Assembly: GCA_964527835.1 (NCBI GenBank)
Contig: CAZGNV010000009.1
Coordinates: forward strand, 1-64,000
Direction of reading: 5' to 3'
Length of the DNA stretch: 64,000 nt
Source of the DNA: JAFDCJ01 sp964527835
Lineage (GTDB): Bacteria; Desulfobacterota; Desulfobacteria; Desulfobacterales; JAFDCJ01
The position numbers were made by a program, and so were the translations under genes. The notes beneath the pieces were generated by a model. That model was not told the origin of the DNA, did not search any database, and was given only the letters and a program-made list of their open reading frames with translations. Below, one piece after another: positions 24,355 through 33,373 of this stretch (positions are counted from its first letter, which is position 1; the number at the start of each line of letters is the position of its first letter).

Positions 24355-25875
24355 TCAATGGCTGTCAACAGATTTAAAGGGCAGGCGAACTGTAAAGACC
24401 GTTCCCTTGCCCGGCTGGGATTGGACGTCAATGGTCCCGTGGTGTTCTTCAACCAGTTTTCTGCTGACCATCAGCCCCAGCCCGGTTCCCCGGTGGCCTT
24501 TGGTGCTGAAAAAAGAGGTAAACAGGCGGCGCTGGATTTCCTCGGGCATGCCGGCCCCGTTGTCTTCGACTTCAAAGCGGATGAAGCCATCCTTTTCCCT
24601 GGCGGTTCTCAGCGTGACGCGCCACTTTTTGGCGGTGTCCTCATCGAACAGGCAGGCATCCACGGCGTTGGACATCAGGTTCAGCAGAACCTCGTGAATC
24701 GTGCGCGGATCCATGACCACCTCGCCGATGGAATCGTCGAATTGCGCGATGATCGCCACATCGTTTTGACGGGCCTTGGTCTGCACCAGCTCGCAGACAT
24801 CCGCCGCAATCTCATTGGGTCGGCAGGGTTCGTATTCGGGCTCCCTTTCCTTGGAGTAGGACAGCAGGTCCATGACCAGGTTGGAAGTGCGGTCGATGTT
24901 CCTTTTTACCGTGTCCCAGCCTTTTGTGAGCTTGGCGGTGTCGTTGTTTTTGATGCCGACATCCACCAGGTAGCTGCCGCCTTTGAGTCCGTGCAAAATG
25001 TTTTTGATCCCGTGGGCCAGTCCGGCCACCGTCTGTCCTACGGCGGCCAGCCGTTCGGCCTGGAGCAGTTCTTTTTCCAGCCGTTTGATTTCGCGCAGGT
25101 CCTGGAAAAACGCGACGGTTCCCATGTCGTTTCCATTTTCCCGCAAAATCGAGCCCGAAAACTTGACCGGTATCCGCTGGCCGTCTTTGGCGGTGATCTC
25201 GGTCTCCCGCGAGGCAAAATCCCTTACCTTTGAATCGCCGGCCTGGGCGGTACGAAACGGATCGGCGATTTCAGCCGGAAACAATTCGGCCGCCGTCATC
25301 TTGTAAATTACTTCCGATTGGCGAAAGCCGAAAATCTTTTCGGCTCCCGGATTGTAGATCACGATTGTCAAATCCTGGTCGGTGGCGATAATGCCGTCGT
25401 TGGAACTTCGGATCAGCTTGGTTTGAAAGCGGGTCTGCCTTCTCAGCTCGGCGGTGGCCGCCTCGATCTTTTTTTCGAGGTCCGTCGTGTATTCCCGGAG
25501 CTTCTGCTTGATTTCGAGTTTTTCCCGGGCCCGCTTCAGGGCGATGGAAAGCGCCTCGTCTCTGACCGGCTTGTTGATGAAATCCGAAGCCCCGTATTTC
25601 AAAGCTTCGATGGTGTTGTCGATATCACCGTGGCCCGTAATAATGATCACCTCGGTGTCGGGGTCCATGGTTTTTATTTTTTCCAGGACCTCGATGCCGT
25701 CCATGCCGGGCATTTTAATGTCGGTAATCACGATGCGCGGTTTTTCCCTGGCAAATGCTTCCAGGCCTTCGGCCCCGTTGAGCGCCGGGATGACTTCATA
25801 GCCGTCTGCCTTCAGGGAAATGCCGAGCACCCTGACGATGTCCGGTTCGTCATCGATGAGCAGTATTTTATTCAT
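24355..25875 (-). CDS. Hybrid sensor: receiver - PAS - histidine kinase (506 aa)
   Basis: The receiver domain (1-120) has D52 in ITDIKMPGMDG. A coiled linker (about 112-150) leads to a PAS domain (about 152-268, SNDGIIATDQDLTIVIYNPGAEKIFGF). A HisKA-type domain follows with the phosphorylated histidine H288 in GLAHGIKN. The ATPase domain shows NLMSNAVDACL, VEDNGAGMPEE and GTGLGLMVSRKLVEEH. No membrane segment is present, so it is cytoplasmic. It follows the 841-residue kinase by 6 bases and probably acts in a phosphorelay with it. Confidence 0.9.
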   Translation of the reverse strand: MNKILLIDDEPDIVRVLGISLKADGYEVIPALNGAEGLEAFAREKPRIVITDIKMPGMDGIEVLEKIKTMDPDTEVIIITGHGDIDNTIEALKYGASDFINKPVRDEALSIALKRAREKLEIKQKLREYTTDLEKKIEAATAELRRQTRFQTKLIRSSNDGIIATDQDLTIVIYNPGAEKIFGFRQSEVIYKMTAAELFPAEIADPFRTAQAGDSKVRDFASRETEITAKDGQRIPVKFSGSILRENGNDMGTVAFFQDLREIKRLEKELLQAERLAAVGQTVAGLAHGIKNILHGLKGGSYLVDVGIKNNDTAKLTKGWDTVKRNIDRTSNLVMDLLSYSKEREPEYEPCRPNEIAADVCELVQTKARQNDVAIIAQFDDSIGEVVMDPRTIHEVLLNLMSNAVDACLFDEDTAKKWRVTLRTAREKDGFIRFEVEDNGAGMPEEIQRRLFTSFFSTKGHRGTGLGLMVSRKLVEEHHGTIDVQSQPGKGTVFTVRLPFKSVDSH

Positions 25876-25881
25876 TTGCCG

Positions 25882-28407
25882 TTATCCTTCCCGCACAGCG
25901 GGAAACATCAACTTGAACGTCGTGCCGACATCGACCTGACTTTCGATTTCAAGACTGCCGTCATAGTCTTTAATAATGCCGTAGCTGATGCTGACGCCCA
26001 GCCCCGTTCCCTTGCCGACTTTTTTGGTGGTAAAAAAAGGCTCGATAATTTTGTTTTTCACCTCTTCGGTCATGCCGACGCCCGTATCGGACACCAGCAC
26101 CACCACCTGGCCGTCTTCAACAAACGACTTGATTGAAAGCCGCTTGGGCGCGTCCTCGAACCCGGGACGCCCGGTTTTTTCATCCATGGCGTCGATGGCA
26201 TTGGAAACCAGGTTGATAAACACCTGTTCCAGGCGGTTGTGTTCGGCCATGATATCCGGCAGTGCCGGATCCAGATCCAGGACGACTTCAATATCATGAA
26301 CCTTGAGCTGGTGGCCGAGGACCTTAAAGACATCCTTGATCGGATCGTTGATGTTGACCCGGGTGCGCACCAGTTCGGACTGGCGGGCAAAATCCCGGAC
26401 GTGCTTGATGACACCCGATGCCCGCTCAACATTGGCGACGATGTCGTTGGCCATGGTCCTCAGGTCTTCATCGCTGATCGGCTGGCCCCGGTTGAGCATC
26501 TTTAAAAAAAAGTCGGCGCACACCTGGATGACATTCAGCGGCTGATTGATTTCGTGGGCCATCCCGGCCGCCATCACCCCTAGGGTGGTCATCTTGCCGG
26601 CCTGAATCAACTGGGTCTCCTTTTCCACGACCTCGGTAATGTCCGTGCTTGAGGCGATGATCACATCGCGGTCGCCATATTTGGCAAAGCTCATGTTGAT
26701 GTTGACGTAAAATGGTTTGCCGCTCTTGTGGAAATGGCGCTTTTTGGTGAAAAGAATCGACTGGCCGGGGGACAGATTTTCCAGCCCCTGGGCCAGTTCA
26801 TCATCGCTGTCTTCACCCAGCTGCAGAAAGGAAGTTCCCAGCAGCTCATCGCGGGTGTAGCCGTAGCTGTCCTGGGCCCTTTGATTGGTATCCAGGATTG
26901 TAAAGTTTTGGCTGTCCAGGATAAAGGTCGGGTTGGGGTCATTTTCAAACAGGGAGCGGTATTTTTCCTCTGATTTTTTCAACTCCTCCTGCAGCAGGGA
27001 ATTTTCAATAGCCGCTCCAATCCGGTTGCCGATCAGTTCCAGGACATTTTTTTCTTCGGGAGCGAAATATTTGGAGGTCTTGGTGCCGATGCGGATGACG
27101 CCGAAAACCTTGTTTTCCTTGTCACTGATGGGGATGTAGGCGATGGATTTCAAGCCCTCTCTGGCCAGGATTTCGATTTCACCGTTGCCGCCGCCGGAGA
27201 TGTTTTCGTATATGGTCAGCTGCCCTTGTTGGGCCACCTGCTGGATGATGCTGCTTTTGTCCGCCATGACCATATTTTCGCAGGTGCTTTCCGGTGAGCC
27301 GTAGGTGTATTTCAGCCTGAAATTGCCGTCGGAGTCCAGCAGGTAGATGCAAATGGCTTCGGCGGATAAAAAATTGCTGATGGCCTCGTTGGCCGCATCC
27401 AGGCGCTCTTCGAGTTCCAGCGGGACGTTGAGGGCGGCATAAATCGAGCACAGGGTGGCCAGTTCCCGGGTGTAGCGCTCCCGCTCCTCTTCGGCCTTCT
27501 TGTCTTCCGTTTTGTCCCACAGGGTTTCAATCGCCCCGGCAGTGGTGCCGTCCGGCGCCTTGATGGGAGCGGCCGTAAACCAGATCCATTTGCCGTTTTC
27601 ACCCAGGTGCGGAAAATACTCTTCGGCCTCGTAAGCGCCTTCGATCAGGGCGGACTTGCGCCACCGCGTGCCGTAGTATTTCCAGACCTCTTTTTCTCCC
27701 ACCCCGTCAAGGATCAGGTCCGCCATGGTGGGCCGCTCGGTGTCGCGAAACGGCATCCATTGCTTGTTGGTGCCGCAGATGGAGGCGGCCGCATATCCCG
27801 TGAGTTTTTCCAGGGCCTTGTTCCAGTGGGTGGTGATATGTTCCTTGTTGATCACGAAGGTGGGGATCGTGCTGCCCTCGATGATTTGGGCCGTGGCGCG
27901 CTCACTGGCCACCAGTTCTTTTTCGATTTCGATGTAGCGGTAGTTGCTGCGGGTGACCACCGTGCCCAGGCGGTTGGCGAACTGTTCAAACAGGCCGATG
28001 ATTTCATCATCCACCTTGCGGTGCTGTTTCAGCTCGTTGAGGGCTTTTCTTTTTTCCCCTTCCATCTGGAAAAAGTTCCACAGGGCCCTTGACTCGATGT
28101 GGTTGTAAAATTGAACCCCGGCCGGTTTGGTCTCATTGATGGTGGCCCCCAGGTCCACGTCTTTGGTCAGCTCGATGAGAACCTGCAGGTTTTCCAGCCG
28201 GTACAGGTCGTGGTAATCACGGGTGGTAAAGATTCCCAGCGTTTTGGCATACTGCAGCCCCGGGGCCTGTTCGTCGAGATCGGCAACCCCGATAATCGAC
28301 GGGCGCCGGTCGGCGAAAATGTCGCTGTACAGCAGCTCCAGCAGTGTTTTGCAAAACTGGCCGCCGCCGATAAGGGCGATATTGGATTCAAACAGGTCTT
28401 TAATCAT
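25882..28407 (-). CDS. PAS/GAF sensor histidine kinase with N-terminal Rossmann-like domain (841 aa)
   Basis: Residues 1-115 look like a dinucleotide-binding fold: NIALIGGGQFCKTLLELL (beta strand, GxGxxx, helix) followed by SIIGVADLDEQAPG. A PAS domain covers about 170-300, a GAF domain about 320-480, a second PAS about 495-615, and a HisKA domain has the histidine in GMAHEINQPLNVIQ. The ATPase domain has NLVSNAIDAMDEK, VSDTGVGM and GKGTGLGVSISYGI. There is no membrane segment. The N-terminal domain may sense NAD(H) or another nucleotide; this is inference. It is the first gene of the signalling block. Confidence 0.88.
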   Translation of the reverse strand: MIKDLFESNIALIGGGQFCKTLLELLYSDIFADRRPSIIGVADLDEQAPGLQYAKTLGIFTTRDYHDLYRLENLQVLIELTKDVDLGATINETKPAGVQFYNHIESRALWNFFQMEGEKRKALNELKQHRKVDDEIIGLFEQFANRLGTVVTRSNYRYIEIEKELVASERATAQIIEGSTIPTFVINKEHITTHWNKALEKLTGYAAASICGTNKQWMPFRDTERPTMADLILDGVGEKEVWKYYGTRWRKSALIEGAYEAEEYFPHLGENGKWIWFTAAPIKAPDGTTAGAIETLWDKTEDKKAEEERERYTRELATLCSIYAALNVPLELEERLDAANEAISNFLSAEAICIYLLDSDGNFRLKYTYGSPESTCENMVMADKSSIIQQVAQQGQLTIYENISGGGNGEIEILAREGLKSIAYIPISDKENKVFGVIRIGTKTSKYFAPEEKNVLELIGNRIGAAIENSLLQEELKKSEEKYRSLFENDPNPTFILDSQNFTILDTNQRAQDSYGYTRDELLGTSFLQLGEDSDDELAQGLENLSPGQSILFTKKRHFHKSGKPFYVNINMSFAKYGDRDVIIASSTDITEVVEKETQLIQAGKMTTLGVMAAGMAHEINQPLNVIQVCADFFLKMLNRGQPISDEDLRTMANDIVANVERASGVIKHVRDFARQSELVRTRVNINDPIKDVFKVLGHQLKVHDIEVVLDLDPALPDIMAEHNRLEQVFINLVSNAIDAMDEKTGRPGFEDAPKRLSIKSFVEDGQVVVLVSDTGVGMTEEVKNKIIEPFFTTKKVGKGTGLGVSISYGIIKDYDGSLEIESQVDVGTTFKLMFPAVREG

Positions 28408-28470
28408 TTAGGCTTTATCCGCCAAACCGGGACCGCCATGGCGCTGCTGCCGGCGGGTCCGGGTCCGGGG

Positions 28471-30003
28471 TTAAAAGAAAACAAGGGTTACCACCACGAA
28501 GCACGGGATCAGATACAGCAGCGTGTACTTCAGGATATAGCCGAAAAAGCTCGGCATCGGGGTTCCGGCTTCTTCAGCGATCGAGCGTACCATAAAATTC
28601 GGCGCATTGCCGATATAGCTGCAGGCGCCGAAAAATACCGCCCCGGCGGCAATCGCCTTGAGGTAGATGACGTTTTCGGTCATCAGCAGAGGCACGGCCT
28701 GGGCTTCGGTCATGCCGGCATAAAAGCTTCCCAGGGCGGTATTGAAAAAGGTCAGATAGGTCGGCGCATTGTCCAGAAAACTGGATAGCAGGCCGGTCAC
28801 CCAGAAATAATGAACTGGCTCGGTGACGCCGTTGACCAGAAACGCCAGCGCCCCTTGGGGGCCGGCCTTTAAAATCAGCAGGCAGGGGATCATGGTGATA
28901 AAGATTCCGATAAACAGGTAGGCCACCTCGATGATGGGAAACCAGCCGAATTCGTTGTCCTCGCGGACTTTCACGGAGGTGGTTACCAGCGACAGGATTC
29001 CCATGATAATCAGCACGATGTCGCGCACCCAGTCCTGCACCGAACGGTGAATGCCCAGCACGTTGATCTCCCCCCAATCCACAATGCCGCTCATCAGCAC
29101 CGCACCGACGATGCCGCCCAGAAAAATGAGGTTGTGGTAGCCCTCCAGTTTCAGCGGCTCATCGCTTTCATCCTTCGGGGGGGCGGCCTTTTCCTTGCGA
29201 TAATGGTAGGTGTCCAGAAAAAAGTAGATCACCAGCAACAGGGCAACCACCGTCAGCATATGGGGGACCAGTTTGAGGGTCCAGAAAAAGGACACCCCGT
29301 GCAAGAATCCCAGAAAAAGCGGTGGATCTCCCAGGGGGGTCAGCGAACCGCCCACGTTGGCGACCAGGAAGATAAAGAACACCACCATGAAGGTCCGGTT
29401 TTTGCGGTAGTTGTTGGCCCGCAAAAAGGGTCGGATCATCAGCATGGCGGCCCCGGTGGTGCCCATCCAGGAGGCCAGCACGGTGCCGACCACCAGCATG
29501 AGAACGTTGACCAGGGGGGTACCGCGCAGGGTGCCGCGCAGCAGGATGCCGCCGGAAACCGTAAACAGGGACCACAGCAAAATAATGAAAGGCACATAGT
29601 CGGCCAGGATGATGTGCAGGATCTCGTACATGGCATTGCCGCGGTAGATGACCACAAAGGGGATGGCCAGGGCGGCGGCCCAGAAGGCGGAAATTTTGCC
29701 GAAGTGGTGATGCCAGAAATCGGGCATCAACAGGGGCCACAGCGCGATGGACAACAGCATGCAGGCAAAGGGAATGCAGCTCCACAGCGGAAGCACCGCG
29801 CCCAGGTCGGGATGCCCCGGGGAATGGCTGCCGCCGGCGCTGTCATCGACCGTCGCTGCGTGGGTGCTTTCAGCCGTCTGCCTGGCTGACGCCGGATGTA
29901 AAACCGGCGAGTCGGTGGTTTTCTCATCAGAGGCGTAACCCGCTATCGAAACAGACACAATGAGGATCACGAAAACCGCTGCTCTGCCTATAAACCCCTT
30001 CAT
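28471..30003 (-). CDS. nhaD: NhaD-type Na+/H+ antiporter (510 aa)
   Basis: An ion-transporter superfamily membrane protein with a signal-like first segment, then about 12-13 helices. The region NVGGSLTPLGDPPLFLGFL and LLSSFLDNAPTYLTFFNTALG (about residue 400) match NhaD antiporters, where the aspartates and asparagines bind ions. It would exchange Na+ for H+ across the inner membrane. That fits with an F0 whose c subunits carry Na+-type residues, though the two are separated by signalling genes. The start follows AGAGGTTG. Confidence 0.88.
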   Translation of the reverse strand: MKGFIGRAAVFVILIVSVSIAGYASDEKTTDSPVLHPASARQTAESTHAATVDDSAGGSHSPGHPDLGAVLPLWSCIPFACMLLSIALWPLLMPDFWHHHFGKISAFWAAALAIPFVVIYRGNAMYEILHIILADYVPFIILLWSLFTVSGGILLRGTLRGTPLVNVLMLVVGTVLASWMGTTGAAMLMIRPFLRANNYRKNRTFMVVFFIFLVANVGGSLTPLGDPPLFLGFLHGVSFFWTLKLVPHMLTVVALLLVIYFFLDTYHYRKEKAAPPKDESDEPLKLEGYHNLIFLGGIVGAVLMSGIVDWGEINVLGIHRSVQDWVRDIVLIIMGILSLVTTSVKVREDNEFGWFPIIEVAYLFIGIFITMIPCLLILKAGPQGALAFLVNGVTEPVHYFWVTGLLSSFLDNAPTYLTFFNTALGSFYAGMTEAQAVPLLMTENVIYLKAIAAGAVFFGACSYIGNAPNFMVRSIAEEAGTPMPSFFGYILKYTLLYLIPCFVVVTLVFF

Positions 30004-30174
30004 CGAACAACCTCTTTTAGCTGAATATTATTTCGCCGGCAACCGAACTGAATTTTGCCTGCCTGAAACATGCGGCACATTACCAGAGTTTTGGCCCCAT
30101 TAAAAGATATTTTTTGCCGGTGCCATCCCCCCGGCGGCCTTCCCGCCGGACGGACAGCCTGGGGAAATAACTGT
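30004..30174. other. Intergenic region without recognised gene
   Basis: Between the nhaD start and the promoter of the selenoprotein operon nothing coding was seen. One GC-rich inverted repeat (CGGCGGCCTTCCCGCCGGACGG area, 30131-30153) could form a hairpin. Confidence 0.4.
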
Positions 30175-30203
30175 TTGACCTGGCGCCGGGAGTGCTTTAT
30201 ATT
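30175..30203 (+). promoter_or_regulatory. Sigma-70-type promoter of the selenoprotein-peroxiredoxin-TlpA operon
   Basis: TTGACC (30175-30180) and TATATT (30198-30203) are exactly 17 bases apart. The first gene starts about 100 bases downstream. Confidence 0.6.
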
Positions 30204-30305
30204 TCGAATATTCAGCCTGGGCAGCTAGCATCCATCATGCGGTGCTCAGCGATGGCTGCCGCATTATATTGGCTGTTTGCCTGCACCTTAATGAGGCCCT
30301 GTCCG

Positions 30306-30881
30306 ATGAAATCATTGCCCAAATTAATGACCGCCCTGGCAGCCTGCCTTTTGATCTTTGGCGCCGCTGCCGCCGTGGATCTCCGGCCGCCGGCCGAAGG
30401 CGGTCAGTTGCCCGCGGTGAGCCTTGCGGTGCCGGAAAACCCTGAGCAACAGCAGTATCTGGGGGTTGCCGGCAAAAAAAGCTTCACTATCCCCGAAATC
30501 GCCGCCGAGGTGGTGATTATCGAAATATTCTCCATGTACTGACCGTTTTGCCAGAAGGAGGCTCCTTCCGTCAACGCGATGTACCGCAAAATTGAAAGTG
30601 ACCCCAGCCTGGCCGGCAAGGTCAAAATCATCGGGATCGGCGCCGGCAACTCCCCTTTCGAGGTCAACTATTTTCGCAAAGTTTATAAAATTCCGTTTCC
30701 CCTGTTTGCCGATGGGGATTTTTCGATTCACAAAAAACTGGGGCAGGTGCGAACCCCCTATTTTATCGGGATTCGGCTCTTGGGCAACGGTGCCTACCGG
30801 ATTTATTACTCCCGTCTCGGCGGGGCCCCGGATGCCGATGCCCTGATGAAAAAACTGCTGCAAAATTCGGGACTGAAATAA
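30306..30881 (+). CDS. Exported thioredoxin-fold selenoprotein with UPFC active site (about 191 aa)
   Basis: The reading frame is broken by one TGA at 30540-30542 and continues in the same frame to 30881. Translating TGA as selenocysteine gives FSMY-U-PFCQKEAP, a redox U-x-x-C active site after the strand VVIIEIFSMY, exactly where thioredoxin-fold proteins have CxxC (Sec at residue 79). A cis-Pro strand is plausible at VRTPYFIGI, and the rest fits a TlpA/redoxin fold. The N-terminus (MKSLPKLMTALAACLLIFGA) is a signal peptide, so it acts in the periplasm. A short hairpin 12-26 bases after the TGA suits a bacterial SECIS element. Peroxiredoxin and TlpA genes follow. A simple nonsense mutation is less likely because both halves are intact. 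Confidence 0.8.
30540..30580 (+). promoter_or_regulatory. Selenocysteine codon and SECIS-like hairpin
   Basis: TGA (30540-30542) is followed 11 bases later by GAAGGA-GGC-TCCTTC, a perfect 6-bp stem with a G-containing loop about 18-20 bases after the codon. That position fits bacterial SECIS apical loops that bind SelB. Confidence 0.6.
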
Positions 30882-30944
30882 ACGCCTGCAGCCCCCTGCC
30901 GTTACCCCGTCAGGGGCAGCCGGCTTTATCAGGAGGAAGGGGAC

Positions 30945-31547
30945 ATGCAAAAAAAGATTGCAATCTGCCTGTTGACCGTTTGCTGGGCGGCACTGCTGCC
31001 GGCGTCGGCCTTCGGCGCTTCGGCCGCTTTCAAGGACAATATCTATAACCCAGGGCAGCTGAAGCCCGTTGACAGCAAACTGAAGGTCAAAGTCGGCGAG
31101 CCGGCGCCGGACTTCACCCTGCCTTCGGTTAAAGGGGGGACAATCACCCTCAGCCAATACCGGGGCCAAAAAAACGTGGTGCTGTCCTTTGTTCCGGCGG
31201 CCTGGACGCCGGTGTGTTCGGACCAGTGGCCGGGCTACAACATTGTCAAAGGCATGTTTGACGAAAACGATGCTGTTTTGCTGGGCATCACGGTGGACAA
31301 CATCCCCACCCTGTATGCCTGGACCAAACAGATGGGCGACCTGTGGTTTCCGGTGCTGTCGGATTTCTGGCCCCACGGGGCGGTGGCCGCCCGTTACGGG
31401 GTGCTGCGCTCCGACGGGGTTTCGGAAAGGGCGCTTTTTTTTATCGACAAGCAGGGCATTATCCGTGACATCCAGGTCAATGATATCAACAAGCGGCCGG
31501 ACCTGCAATCCTGTGCCACAGCATTGGAAAAAATGCAGGGTCAATAA
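30945..31547 (+). CDS. Exported peroxiredoxin, AhpC/TSA family (200 aa)
   Basis: A signal peptide (MQKKIAICLLTVCWAALLPASAFG) precedes a peroxiredoxin domain. The family entry strand is VGEPAPDFTLPSVKGG and the peroxidatic cysteine lies in PAAWTPVCSDQ (about residue 87), with the conserved T three residues before it. The resolving cysteine may be C190 in LQSCATAL. It should reduce peroxides in the periplasm, taking electrons from the thioredoxin-like proteins beside it. It starts behind AGGAGG, 63 bases after the selenoprotein. Confidence 0.88.
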   Translation: MQKKIAICLLTVCWAALLPASAFGASAAFKDNIYNPGQLKPVDSKLKVKVGEPAPDFTLPSVKGGTITLSQYRGQKNVVLSFVPAAWTPVCSDQWPGYNIVKGMFDENDAVLLGITVDNIPTLYAWTKQMGDLWFPVLSDFWPHGAVAARYGVLRSDGVSERALFFIDKQGIIRDIQVNDINKRPDLQSCATALEKMQGQ

Positions 31548-31592
31548 TTGTTGATCAGGTTTTTGGACCTGAAAGAAGCAGGAGTAAACATT

Positions 31593-32072
31593 ATGCGGTT
31601 TGCCGCCCGCAGGGTATTGCTGACAGCGGTGTTGGCAACGGTTTTGCTTGTAAGCATGGCTTTTCGGGCCGGCGCCGGGGTGACGGTAAAACGCATTGAC
31701 GAGGCAGCCCTGGAGCAGTTGCTGCAGACCAAAGACAATCGATTGCTGGTCAGTTTCATGGCGGCCTGGTGCGGGCCCTGCATGGATGAACTGCCGATTC
31801 TAAACAGGTTGTATAAAAAACATGCCCCCCGGGGACTGCGGCTGATCGGCATCAGCATCGATCTGGAGGGTCCCGCAGCCATGCAGCCCATCGTCACCGA
31901 TTTGAAAATCGATTTTCCGGTTTACTGGTATGGCGAAAAGGCGGTGGCCCGGTTTAAGTTGAATGCCATTCCCATGTTGTTTTTTATCAGCCGGGGAAAG
32001 GTCGTGGAACGCATCTACGGCTGCCGCTCCGAAAAATTTCTTGAAAAAAAGATCCGCTCGTTCCTGCCCTGA
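31593..32072 (+). CDS. TlpA-type thioredoxin-like protein (159 aa)
   Basis: ATG 31593 has CAGGAG about 8 bases upstream and begins a signal peptide or anchor (MRFAARRVLLTAVLATVLL). The thioredoxin fold follows with the active site AAWCGPCMDELP (about residue 62) and the cis-proline loop LNAIPMLFFIS. It is a periplasmic thiol reductase. It ends the operon with the selenoprotein and peroxiredoxin and could be recharged by the DsbD encoded at 33374-35260. Confidence 0.88.
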   Translation: MRFAARRVLLTAVLATVLLVSMAFRAGAGVTVKRIDEAALEQLLQTKDNRLLVSFMAAWCGPCMDELPILNRLYKKHAPRGLRLIGISIDLEGPAAMQPIVTDLKIDFPVYWYGEKAVARFKLNAIPMLFFISRGKVVERIYGCRSEKFLEKKIRSFLP

Positions 32073-32097
32073 CAGCAACCCACCAGGATAATAAAAT

Positions 32098-32350
32098 TTG
32101 ACGGTCCCGTAAAAAGCTTGTTTAGGCCGCTATCGGCAACCTATGAACAACGAACTTGGGTTGACTTCGTTGGAAGTCATTTTCGAGCGACATCAACCCT
32201 TTTCGGGAAGAGAGCCGTGAAGGGTTGAGCGTTAAGAATCGCAAGCTATTTTAGCCTGTTACTAATACTTCTTGCGATTTAGCGAAACCCTGAACGGCTC
32301 CCGAAAAGGCTTGCGGAGCGAGAAAATGTTACTTTTTACGGCTTCATCAA
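32098..32350. repeat. Dispersed composite repeat (family 2), most complete copy
   Basis: The element is 253 bases with imperfect inverted ends: TTGACGGTCCCGTAAAAAGC at the left and CTTTTTACGGCTTCATCAA at the right. The left part holds CAACGAACTTGGGTTGACTT with a small hairpin and GTTGGAAGTCATTTTCGAGC. The centre (about 32200-32312) is a long hairpin with stems AGAGCCGTG/CGGCTC and ATCGCAAG/CTTGCGAT and unpaired GTTGAGCGTTAA and TTTAGCGAAACCC. The sequences resemble MITE-like elements. No gene was seen in 32073-32515; bases 32351-32515 carry no recognised signal apart from the ribosome site of the next gene. Confidence 0.75.
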
Positions 32351-32515
32351 ATTTGCCGCCATCCAAATACGGCTTGTCTTTTTGAAATTTGTCATTATCT
32401 TTGCGTTAATTGTGTTGCACCCGAACCGGCATTCAATGGTGGTAGCACCTTAAAATATAGATCATTTTCACCCCTCGAAGCAGTCATTGCATCATAAAGC
32501 AAAGGAGAAAAACAA

Positions 32516-33337
32516 ATGGATTTATCCGCCATATTGGCCAAGGTGTATGAATTGTTGACCGTTTACGGACTCAAAGTCGTGGCCGCCATTGTTATTTTTG
32601 TCGTCGGGCGCTGGGTGGCCAAGGCAGTTACCAGCGGCATCAGGAAAATGATGAACCGCGCCAAAACCGATCCAACCCTGGTAAAGTTTGTAGGCAACCT
32701 GTGCTACATTGCCCTGCTGGCCTTCGTGATTATCGCCGCGTTGAATCAGCTGGGGATTCAAACCACCTCCTTTATCGCCATTCTGGGTGCCGCCGGCCTG
32801 GCCGTCGGCCTGGCGCTGCAGGGATCCCTGGGAAATTTTGCCGCCGGCGTGCTGATGATCATCTTCAGGCCCATCAAGGTCGGTGATTTCATTGAAGGCG
32901 CGGGGGTGGCCGGCACCGTGGAGGAGATCCAGATTTTCACCACCCAGCTTGTGACCCCGGACAACAAAACCGTGATCATTCCCAACGCCAAAATGACCGG
33001 CGACAACATCATCAACTACACCATGAAAGGCACCCGGCGGGTGGATATCGTTTTCGGCATCAGCTACGAGGATGACATCGATAAGGCCCGCCAGATCATC
33101 GAAGAGGTCATCGGCGCCGATGAGCGCCTGTTGCAAGACCCCCAGGCGGTGGTGCTTGTCTCCGAGCTGGCCGACAGCAGTGTCAATCTTACCCTGCGCG
33201 CCTGGACGACCGCCGAGGACTACTGGGGGTTTTATTTTGACACCATGGAAAAAGTCAAAAAGCAGTTTGACGCCCAGGGCATCACGATTCCGTTTCCCCA
33301 GCGTGATGTGCATATGTACGAGCATAAGGTGGAATAA
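32516..33337 (+). CDS. mscS: Small-conductance mechanosensitive channel, MscS family (273 aa)
   Basis: A standard-length MscS. Three N-terminal helices end in the pore helix region AAGLAVGLALQGSLGNFAAG (about residues 93-112) with the Ala/Gly packing pattern. The beta domain motif RPIKVGDFIEGAG and the vestibule sequences IIPNAKMTGDNIINYT and TLRAWTTAEDYW follow. It opens on membrane tension to release solutes during osmotic down-shock. It starts behind AAAGGAGAAAA and seems to be a single-gene unit. Confidence 0.92.
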   Translation: MDLSAILAKVYELLTVYGLKVVAAIVIFVVGRWVAKAVTSGIRKMMNRAKTDPTLVKFVGNLCYIALLAFVIIAALNQLGIQTTSFIAILGAAGLAVGLALQGSLGNFAAGVLMIIFRPIKVGDFIEGAGVAGTVEEIQIFTTQLVTPDNKTVIIPNAKMTGDNIINYTMKGTRRVDIVFGISYEDDIDKARQIIEEVIGADERLLQDPQAVVLVSELADSSVNLTLRAWTTAEDYWGFYFDTMEKVKKQFDAQGITIPFPQRDVHMYEHKVE

Positions 33338-33373
33338 CCGCATTGGGAGGTCGGAATGCGGAAGTCGGAAGGG

